This document shows positions 7,465 to 11,584 of a stretch of DNA of 11,584 nucleotides, one piece after another (the first letter of the stretch is position 1; every line of letters begins with the position of its first letter). The stretch lies in NCBI GenBank assembly GCA_003022905.1, contig PXSE01000054.1, forward strand, positions 1-11,584, written 5' to 3'. The notes beneath the pieces were generated by a model. The model was not told the origin of the DNA. It saw nothing but the letters and a program-made list of their open reading frames with translations, and made no database searches. This DNA is from Halobacteriales archaeon QS_9_68_42. Its GTDB lineage: Archaea; Halobacteriota; Halobacteria; Halobacteriales; Haloarculaceae. The position numbers and the translations under genes are program-made.

Positions 7465-7634
7465 AATGGCCTCGTTCGGGCGTGTTTAGAGGCTTGACAT
7501 CATGGACTTCAGAGCTCGATACTGCTTTCAATACTTTTGACGGTAGCTTCGAGCATGAGTCCTCAGAATTGGCAGAATCAAGTTCCCGCTCGAATTGTAC
7601 GGTCGAAGCAGCGACGTAACGACGCAAGCACTGA
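7465..7634. other. Gene-poor right end of the island
   Basis: No recognisable gene. The composition is intermediate. A reverse-strand open frame covers it and overlaps the MFS 3' end, but its product matches no family I recognise and has no promoter-like start. A second copy of TCATGGAC occurs at 7500-7507. I see no hairpin typical of a terminator and no clear insertion-sequence end. Confidence 0.4.
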
Positions 7635-7973
7635 TTCGACGCCCTATCGACGGTAGTAGGTGTCGTCGTCGATCCGGGCATTGTGCGCCGCGGCGGTGTA
7701 CGTCGGTCCTACGCCGTCCCGCCGCAGCTGGATATTGCCGTCACCATCTCGGTCGTCGCGGTCAGCGTCGTTGGCCTCCGGGCCGGCCACAGCACGCGTA
7801 CCGGCGTGACCGGCCGGCTCCGGTCGCTGGTGCAGTCCGTCCGCGGCATCGAGCGCGACCGGGCGAAGACGGCGCTCGTCGGCGGGCTGGTCGTCGGCGT
7901 CCCGACCGCCGTCGCGGACGCGTTCTACTGGCCGACCACGGCCGACGGGCCGGCGGCGGCGTTCGTCATCGGC
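7635..7973 (+). pseudogene. Fragment of an unidentified membrane protein
   Basis: The frame from 7635 shows the strong G/C third-position bias of the host genes. It encodes two hydrophobic stretches, DIAVTISVVAVSVVGLRAG and KTALVGGLVVGVPTAVADAF, separated by an Arg-rich loop (TRTGVTGRLRSLVQSVRGIERDR). The first is plausibly a membrane helix and the second a helix or hairpin. I do not recognise the family. There is no convincing promoter or start (a GTG lies at 7683, and a stop in frame lies just before 7635). The frame does not terminate where coding ends: it runs on as the antisense of the redoxin gene until 8441. It therefore looks like an internal piece of a host gene cut at both ends, on the left by the island border and on the right against the redoxin stop codon. 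A genuine short gene starting at 7683 cannot be excluded. Confidence 0.4.
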
Positions 7974-8450
7974 TCACAGCTCCTCGATGGCCGCCTCGAT
8001 ATCCTCGCGCGGGACCGGGTGAATCCACTCGTCGGTGTCCCAGGCGTGCCGGACGACGCCATCGTCGTCGAGGACGAACGCCGCCCGGCGGGGCGTCCGC
8101 GTGCCGGCCATCCCCTCCCGCTCGACCAGCAGGTCGTAGGCGTCGGCCACGTCGCCGTTGAGGTCCGAGTAAATCGAGAACGGACTGTCGAGTTGCCGGA
8201 GGAACTCGTTGATCGAGTAGGGGCCGTCCCGGACGACGCCGGAGACAGTGACCCCGTCGAACTCGTTCCACTCGGCGCGGTCGTACCGTATCCACCAGTT
8301 CCGGGCGATGGCCGAGAAGACGAACCCATCGAACACGAGCACCGCGCCGCGGTCGCCGAGGCGGGAGCCGAGCGGCGTCGGCCGGAACGTCTCGCCGTCG
8401 CACAACAGTGCCTCGAACTCGGGGGCGGCCTCGCCGACTGACGGTGGCAT
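7974..8450 (-). CDS. Redoxin/AhpC-TSA-fold protein lacking the peroxidatic cysteine
   Basis: A 158-residue thioredoxin-fold protein of the peroxiredoxin/redoxin superfamily. It opens with VGEAAPEFEALL (5-16), the usual 'G..APdF.l' entry strand. It then has VLVFDGFVFSAIARNWW (37-53), where a peroxiredoxin would have 'F.P.ffT..C'. It ends with TPRRAAFVLDDDGVVRHAW (119-137), the typical late 'R..FviD..G.v' strands. The catalytic P...T/S..C motif is absent, and the only cysteine is Cys17 in the N-terminal strand, so it cannot act as a normal thiol peroxidase. Haloarchaea seem to have a subgroup with this aromatic segment, but I state that from memory. The ATG start is supported by ACTTAAGT 23-30 bases upstream. 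The 3' end abuts the membrane-protein fragment. A binding, chaperone or regulatory role is possible. Confidence 0.85.
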   Translation of the reverse strand: MPPSVGEAAPEFEALLCDGETFRPTPLGSRLGDRGAVLVFDGFVFSAIARNWWIRYDRAEWNEFDGVTVSGVVRDGPYSINEFLRQLDSPFSIYSDLNGDVADAYDLLVEREGMAGTRTPRRAAFVLDDDGVVRHAWDTDEWIHPVPREDIEAAIEEL

Positions 8451-8472
8451 ACGTTCACGTCCCGGCGTCGTG

Positions 8473-8480
8473 ACTTAAGT
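8473..8480 (-). promoter_or_regulatory. TATA-like box of the redoxin gene
   Basis: ACTTAAGT, a perfect palindrome, ends 23 bases before the redoxin ATG on the minus strand. It shares an 81-base divergent region with the glutaredoxin promoter. Confidence 0.55.
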
Positions 8481-8500
8481 TCGGGGTCGGCTCGCCGCCG

Positions 8501-8508
8501 GTTTTTTG
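8501..8508 (+). promoter_or_regulatory. T-rich box of the glutaredoxin gene
   Basis: GTTTTTTG lies 24-31 bases before the ATG at 8532, the position of an archaeal TATA box. The A/T run stands out in GC-rich surroundings. Confidence 0.5.
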
Positions 8509-8531
8509 CGCTTCCGTCCGTAGGGGCAGGT

Positions 8532-8807
8532 ATGACGATAACGCTCTACCGGCTGGAGGGCTGTCCGTTCTGCGAGTTCGTCGTCGACAAGCTCGAGGAG
8601 CTGGACCTCGAGTACGACAGCGTCTGGGTGGAGGGCCCCCATTCGGAGCGCAACGAGGTCAAGGCCATCACCGGCCAAAGGCAGGTGCCGGCGCTCGTCG
8701 ACGACGAGTACGGCGTCTCGATGAGCCAGTCGTCGCGCATCTTCGAGTTCCTCGAAACCACGTACGGCAACGCCGACTCGCCGGAGGAAGTCGAGGCGGC
8801 ATACTGA
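8532..8807 (+). CDS. Glutaredoxin / GST N-terminal-domain protein
   Basis: A 91-residue single-domain thioredoxin-fold protein. ITLYRLEGCPFC (3-14) carries a dithiol active site, Cys11 and Cys14, with the CPFC sequence of glutaredoxins. QVPALV (51-56) supplies the cis-proline Pro53, and MSQSSRIFEFLE (64-75) is the ligand-binding helix that recognises the gamma-glutamyl moiety in glutaredoxins and GSTs. It likely performs thiol-disulfide exchange in the cytoplasm. Haloarchaea use gamma-glutamylcysteine rather than glutathione, so that is the likely small-thiol partner (family knowledge, not seen here). Its stop TGA is immediately followed by the stop of the convergent cupin gene with no spacing. 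It is divergent from the redoxin-fold gene, so the two may respond together. Confidence 0.9.
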   Translation: MTITLYRLEGCPFCEFVVDKLEELDLEYDSVWVEGPHSERNEVKAITGQRQVPALVDDEYGVSMSQSSRIFEFLETTYGNADSPEEVEAAY

Positions 8808-9206
8808 TTACTCCAGCTCGTGGGGGTCCAGCCCGGGGTCCTCGACGGCCGGTGCGCCGACCGACAGCACGACCCCCCGGTCGTCGCCGACGTAGCGGTG
8901 ACCGTGTCCGATTTCCGGGCCGGCCGCCCACAGCGCACCCTCCGAAACCTCGACGTACTCCTCCTCGCCGGACCGGCCGAGCTTCAGCGAGAACTCCCCC
9001 TCGACGACGTAGTACAGTTCCTCCTGCTCGCTGTGGGCGTGGTACTGTATCTCCTCGCCGGGCTCGAAGTACCACACCGTCGCGCGCATCTGCTCGAGGC
9101 CCAGCAGGTCGCCGACCGGCCTGATGTCGAGGTCCGGCGGCAGCGCCTCGATCTTCGAGAGGTCCGTTACCGGTGCGTCCTCGAGGTCGACCAGTTCGTA
9201 CTCCAT
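8808..9206 (-). CDS. Single-domain cupin protein
   Basis: A 132-residue protein with one RmlC-type cupin barrel. Motif 1 is EPGEEIQYHAHSEQEELYYV (48-67), with metal-ligand candidates His56, His58 and Glu62/63. Motif 2 is AGPEIGHGHRY (95-105), with His101 or His103 as the fourth ligand. YYVVEGEFSLKLG is the conserved strand between them. Such small cupins bind a metal and may act as isomerases, dioxygenases or sugar/ligand sensors; nothing here decides among them. The start is ATG 9206: the frame opens further to a TTG at 9236, but that lies inside the T-rich promoter element. The 3' end abuts the glutaredoxin gene. It lies 42 bases downstream of the Sir2 gene, with its own promoter in between. 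Confidence 0.88.
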   Translation of the reverse strand: MEYELVDLEDAPVTDLSKIEALPPDLDIRPVGDLLGLEQMRATVWYFEPGEEIQYHAHSEQEELYYVVEGEFSLKLGRSGEEEYVEVSEGALWAAGPEIGHGHRYVGDDRGVVLSVGAPAVEDPGLDPHELE

Positions 9207-9230
9207 GTCAGGTGACGGGTCGCCGGCCAC

Positions 9231-9240
9231 CCGCAAAAAG
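9231..9240 (-). promoter_or_regulatory. T-rich box of the cupin gene
   Basis: CTTTTTGCGG on the minus strand is about 29-33 bases before the ATG at 9206. It falls between the Sir2 stop and the cupin start, so it could also help end the Sir2 transcript. Confidence 0.45.
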
Positions 9241-9248
9241 GTACGTCT

Positions 9249-10004
9249 CTACTCCAGGACCGCGTCGGCGAGTCGGGGCAGTGCCTCGGTCACGTCCGCG
9301 CGGAAATCGTACTCGGCGCGGTCGGAGATGTCCGTCGCCTCGAGGTTGACGACCACGAGCGTCGCCCCCCGCTCGGCGGCGGTCCGGGGCAGCGAGGCCG
9401 CCGGCTCCACCGTCAGCGAGGACCCGATCACGAGGTAGGTGTCGGCCGACTCCGACAGGGAGTGGGCCTCAAACAGTGCGTGGTCGGGCAACTGCTCGCC
9501 GAACAGCACCACGTCGGGTTTCAGCACGTCCCCGCACCGCTCGCAGGTCGGCGGCACCTCGCCGTCCCGGGCCCGCTCGAAGACCGGATCGGCGTCGGAC
9601 CGGCGGCTACACCCGGTACAGGCGACCCGTCGGCCGTTGCCGTGAATCTCGACGGGGTCCTCGCTGCCGGCGTCCTGGTGGAGGCCGTCGACGTTCTGGG
9701 TGATGAGGCCGTCGAGCTGGTCGCCCGCCTCGAGACGCGCGAGGGCATCGTGGGCCGCGTTCGGTTCAATGTCGTCGCCGAACATCTCCTCGACGAGGTC
9801 GACCCGGTCCCGCCAGAACCCCTCGGGGTCCGACCGGAACCGCGAGACGTGGAACTCCTGGGAGTCGTACTCGGACCAGATACCGTCCGCCGAGCGGAAG
9901 TCGGGGACGCCGGAGGCCGTCGAGACGCCGGCGCCCGTCAGGGCGACGACGGAGTCGGCGTCCCGTATCGCTCCGGCGGCGAACGCCAGTTCCCGCTGGT
10001 TCAT
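9249..10004 (-). CDS. Sir2-family NAD-dependent protein deacylase
   Basis: A 251-residue sirtuin, the usual length for archaeal and bacterial enzymes. LTGAGVSTASGVPDFRS (22-38) is the NAD-binding GAG.S...GIPDFR motif; TQNVDGLH (102-109) forms the nicotinamide/ribose site. His121 in EIHGN is the catalytic base. Cys129/Cys132 and Cys154/Cys157 form the structural zinc site, and VIGSSLTVEPA (192-202) and VVVNLEATD (217-225) complete the Rossmann core. It removes acyl groups from protein lysines using NAD; in archaea the classic substrate is the chromatin protein Alba, but haloarchaeal targets are less certain. All catalytic residues are present, so the gene looks functional. A promoter-like T run precedes the ATG by 24-29 bases, implying independent transcription from the surface-protein gene 39 bases upstream. 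Confidence 0.95.
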   Translation of the reverse strand: MNQRELAFAAGAIRDADSVVALTGAGVSTASGVPDFRSADGIWSEYDSQEFHVSRFRSDPEGFWRDRVDLVEEMFGDDIEPNAAHDALARLEAGDQLDGLITQNVDGLHQDAGSEDPVEIHGNGRRVACTGCSRRSDADPVFERARDGEVPPTCERCGDVLKPDVVLFGEQLPDHALFEAHSLSESADTYLVIGSSLTVEPAASLPRTAAERGATLVVVNLEATDISDRAEYDFRADVTEALPRLADAVLE

Positions 10005-10027
10005 GAACCCAGGTTGACCACCGACCG

Positions 10028-10033
10028 AAAAAA
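10028..10033 (-). promoter_or_regulatory. T-run promoter element of the Sir2 gene
   Basis: TTTTTT on the minus strand, 24-29 bases before the Sir2 ATG, in the 39-base gap after the surface-protein stop. A short imperfect stem (ACCG 10024-10027 with CGGT 10034-10037) loops around it, so it could also act as a terminator for the upstream gene. Confidence 0.45.
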
Positions 10034-10043
10034 CGGTTCGGCC

Positions 10044-11120
10044 TCACCGCCGGGCCGCGAGCGCGACGGCCGCGGCCGCCGCGAGGAGGGCGACGAGCGG
10101 CGTGAACCCGCCACCATCGGCGTCGGTCGGCGTCCGGAGCACCCGGTCGTCCCAGTCGCCGGTCGGAGTCCCTCGGGGCTGTTCCGTCGGGGCCGCCGTC
10201 GCGGTCGATGCCGGGGTCTGCGGGCCGACCGGGGTCGGCGTCCCCGCGGCCGCCGTCGCCGTCACCGACTCCTGGCCGGTGTCGGCTTCCTCGTCGCCCC
10301 CGGCCGTGGCCGTCGCCGTCCGCTCGCCGCCCGGGATCTCGCTTTCGCCACTACCTTCGCTCGTCTCCTCTCTCTCCTCGGACGGCGGCGGCCCAAGCGT
10401 CTCGACGGCCGCCTCGCGGTTCGCACACTCACAGACGTAGAACCAGTGGCTGAACGTGGGGACGTCCTGGCTGACCTTTGTGCCGTTCTCGAACTCGCCT
10501 TCGTTGATGGAGGCAAAGCGGTACCACCCGGCGTCGGGGTTCTCCAGGCACTCCCGCTGGGCGGAGACGAACCGGTCGCCGTAGTATATCTCCAGCGGCG
10601 CGCCGAAGTCGTCCGGCGCGTACCACTGGACCTCGAGGCGCTCGACGTAGGCCCAGTCCGTGGTCGCAAGCGAGCCGTACTGGCCGTAGCGGCTCTCGTA
10701 CTTGCCGCGGACGTCTTCCTCCTTTGCGAAGGATTTGACGCTCTCCGTGGCGCTGTCGTCGGTGCGGCGCTCGCCCTCGTAGGTGGCGTCGCGGTCGATG
10801 CCGAACTCCTCGGTGTCCTCGGCCGCACAGTCCGACGGTATCGGCCGGTAGGTGACCGTCTCCGTCAGGTACACCTTCTCGCCCTCGGGGATGCCGTAGG
10901 TGACGGATTCGCTCCAGTAACTCCGGTCGGTCGCCCCCGGTGCCCGCCCCTCGGCCGGCGGGCCGCCGTAGGTGTCGATCCGGAAGTCGCTGGCGCCCCG
11001 ATTGTAGTCGTCCTCGTCGTAGTGGGATGCCACCGCGACCGCCGAACTGCCCGCAACGAGGAGCGACACCGCGAGCGTCCACGTAAGGATACATCGCCAC
11101 CGACCGGAGGCCGCTGTCAC
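10044..11120 (-). CDS. Secreted surface protein with Thr/Pro-rich stalk and C-terminal PGF-CTERM-like tail
   Basis: A 358-residue protein of unknown function. The N-terminus is a Sec-type signal: basic RWR (7-9), then a hydrophobic run from ILTWTLAVSL to about Ala31. The ectodomain (32-245) is acidic and Tyr/Trp-rich, with four cysteines (98, 191, 230, 232) and a potential N-glycosylation site at Asn212 (NGT). Residues 246-335 are a low-complexity Ser/Glu then Thr/Pro/Ala stalk. The end is GGGFTPLVALLAAAAAVALA with a closing ARR: a small-residue/Phe motif, one membrane helix and an Arg cluster. This has the layout of archaeosortase-processed PGF-CTERM signals, though the Pro of PGF is Gly here. 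The protein is probably anchored to the cell surface through lipid after processing. The GTG start follows GTTAAGC at promoter distance. No homologous family is recognised. Confidence 0.8.
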   Translation of the reverse strand: MTAASGRWRCILTWTLAVSLLVAGSSAVAVASHYDEDDYNRGASDFRIDTYGGPPAEGRAPGATDRSYWSESVTYGIPEGEKVYLTETVTYRPIPSDCAAEDTEEFGIDRDATYEGERRTDDSATESVKSFAKEEDVRGKYESRYGQYGSLATTDWAYVERLEVQWYAPDDFGAPLEIYYGDRFVSAQRECLENPDAGWYRFASINEGEFENGTKVSQDVPTFSHWFYVCECANREAAVETLGPPPSEEREETSEGSGESEIPGGERTATATAGGDEEADTGQESVTATAAAGTPTPVGPQTPASTATAAPTEQPRGTPTGDWDDRVLRTPTDADGGGFTPLVALLAAAAAVALAARR

Positions 11121-11143
11121 GCTGTTCCGTAGGTACTCGCGTT

Positions 11144-11150
11144 GCTTAAC
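11144..11150 (-). promoter_or_regulatory. TATA-like box of the surface-protein gene
   Basis: GTTAAGC on the minus strand lies 24-30 bases before the GTG at 11120, supporting that start and a leaderless mRNA. Confidence 0.5.
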
Positions 11151-11265
11151 TCCTTTCGGATGGGCCGCTCGATGTCCGCTGTCCCGTCGGACCGCCAGCG
11201 GGCACCCCTTCTGCGGCGAGAAGCAACGTTTTCGGGTCGACGAATTCGACGGCGATGGTCGCCGG
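11151..11265. other. Intergenic DNA between the two surface-protein genes
   Basis: Apart from the promoter and stem-loop listed at its ends, this stretch shows only an A/T-containing patch with a partial GTCG...CGAC dyad around GAATTC (11236-11250). No gene is evident. Confidence 0.3.
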
Positions 11266-11292
11266 GAGTCGCCGGCTTGCGAGAGCCGACTC
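11266..11292 (-). terminator. Stem-loop after the CHRD gene
   Basis: GAGTC (11266-11270) pairs with GACTC (11288-11292), and GGCT (11274-11277) with AGCC (11284-11287), with a 3-base bulge and a 6-base loop. It starts about 18 bases past the stop of the CHRD-domain gene on the minus strand. There is no T run. The pairing is visible; terminator activity is conjecture. Confidence 0.3.
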
Positions 11293-11310
11293 GGACGGGA
11301 GAGCCCGTCG

Positions 11311-11584
11311 CTACTGCGCTTCGACCTGCCCTGCGAGCTCGCTGTCGGGGTCGTGTTCGGTGTGGATGTTGACGACGCCGCCGCTCTCGCCGAGTTCCGG
11401 GCTCTCGAGCTCGGCGACCAGCTCCGCGACCACCTCGATATCGCCGTCGTAGTCGCCGGACGGGTTGACGTGGTCGTCGGTGATTGTGCCGCTGACCGAG
11501 CCGCTCTCCGCGGCCTTGAGGTCCCCGGTCACCACGGCGCCGTCGGCGTGCTCGGAGTCCGACGGTTCGAACAGCCGGACGAGG
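11311..11584 (-). CDS. CHRD-domain protein, C-terminal part
   Basis: The gene enters from beyond the right edge; about 90 residues are visible and the GTG at 11535 is internal. The end reads GGVVNIHTEHDPDSELAGQV, which matches the closing 'vNvHT..nP.GEIrGQ' signature of the CHRD domain, first described in chordin and common in secreted bacterial and archaeal proteins. The preceding FEPSDSEHADGAVVTGDL stretch fits the 'GPA...G.vv..L' strand region. A single CHRD repeat is seen, and the protein stops right after it. The N-terminal part, likely with a signal peptide, is not visible. It is followed on the same strand by another secreted protein, separated by about 190 bases with its own promoter. 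The function of prokaryotic CHRD proteins is largely unknown. Confidence 0.75.
   Translation of the reverse strand, partial: LVRLFEPSDSEHADGAVVTGDLKAAESGSVSGTITDDHVNPSGDYDGDIEVVAELVAELESPELGESGGVVNIHTEHDPDSELAGQVEAQ

Larger units (their letters stand above)
5949..7634. other. Lower-GC, probably laterally acquired island
   Basis: Between the acyl-CoA dehydrogenase break and the resumption of GC-rich sequence near 7635, codons ending in A or T become common and A/T-rich runs appear. This contrasts with near-uniform G/C third positions on both sides. The segment holds an aminotransferase remnant, an intact MFS gene and about 170 bases without a recognisable gene. Broken coding sequences mark both borders. 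No transposase, integrase or clear terminal inverted repeats are visible. An 8-base TCATGGAC occurs at 5941-5948 and again at 7500-7507. The compositional shift is seen; transfer is inferred. Confidence 0.7.

Noticed and set aside
7388..7681. Reverse-strand open frame of about 97 codons across the MFS 3' end
   Set aside because: It overlaps the MFS C-terminus and has no promoter-like start or recognisable motif. I considered a transposase remnant but could not match any family.
7974..8441. Continuation of the membrane-protein fragment through the redoxin region on the plus strand
   Set aside because: The minus-strand redoxin reading has recognisable fold motifs, a start and a promoter; the plus-strand continuation is a shadow of it.
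9207..9236. Ten-residue N-terminal extension of the cupin from a TTG
   Set aside because: The TTG lies in the T-rich promoter element, and ATG 9206 begins right where the conserved protein does.
9462..11132. Very long plus-strand frame over the Sir2 and surface-protein genes
   Set aside because: Antisense shadow; both minus-strand genes have complete motifs, starts and promoters.
1..11584. CRISPR arrays, intact insertion sequences, rRNA genes
   Set aside because: No regularly spaced repeats, no transposase with terminal repeats and no rRNA-like stretches were seen.

Overview
The window looks like haloarchaeal chromosome. It is GC-rich, with G or C in almost every third codon position, and its soluble proteins are rich in Asp and Glu. 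Nearly every confident gene has an A/T-rich TATA-like box about 24-30 bases before its start codon and no Shine-Dalgarno sequence, which is the leaderless-transcript arrangement typical of Halobacteria. I cannot name the genus.

Left part (1-4814): the 3' end of a luciferase-like (LLM) flavin/F420 oxidoreductase; a complete thiamine-diphosphate enzyme closest in its motifs to benzoylformate decarboxylase; a ten-helix EamA/DMT exporter; and, convergent with the exporter by an 8-base overlap, a CaiB/BaiF-superfamily protein carrying the His/Asp/Glu set of alpha-methylacyl-CoA racemase. The racemase-like gene is divergent from an acyl-CoA dehydrogenase gene, suggesting branched-chain or methyl-branched acyl-CoA metabolism.

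Middle (4815-7973): this is the unusual part. The acyl-CoA dehydrogenase gene is cut off near base 5948, before the C-terminal segment that should carry the catalytic Glu. It continues straight into the C-terminal remnant of a class I aminotransferase, which has also suffered an apparent one-base deletion in a T run. From here to about 7630 the DNA is visibly lower in GC and uses A/T-ending codons. It carries one intact gene, a 12-helix MFS transporter. On the right side GC-rich coding sequence resumes abruptly as a fragment of an unidentified membrane protein with no stop of its own, abutting the redoxin gene. The simplest reading is a laterally acquired, rearranged island flanked by broken genes.

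Right part (7974-11584): compact and ordinary in base composition. It holds a redoxin-fold protein without the peroxidatic cysteine, a CPFC glutaredoxin, a single-domain cupin, a Sir2 deacylase with a Cys4 zinc site, a secreted surface protein with a Thr/Pro-rich stalk and a C-terminal PGF-CTERM-like tail, and the C-terminal part of a CHRD-domain protein running off the right edge. The redoxin, glutaredoxin and cupin could form a small stress/redox neighbourhood, but each has its own promoter and no operon is evident. I saw no tRNA, rRNA, CRISPR array or intact insertion sequence.
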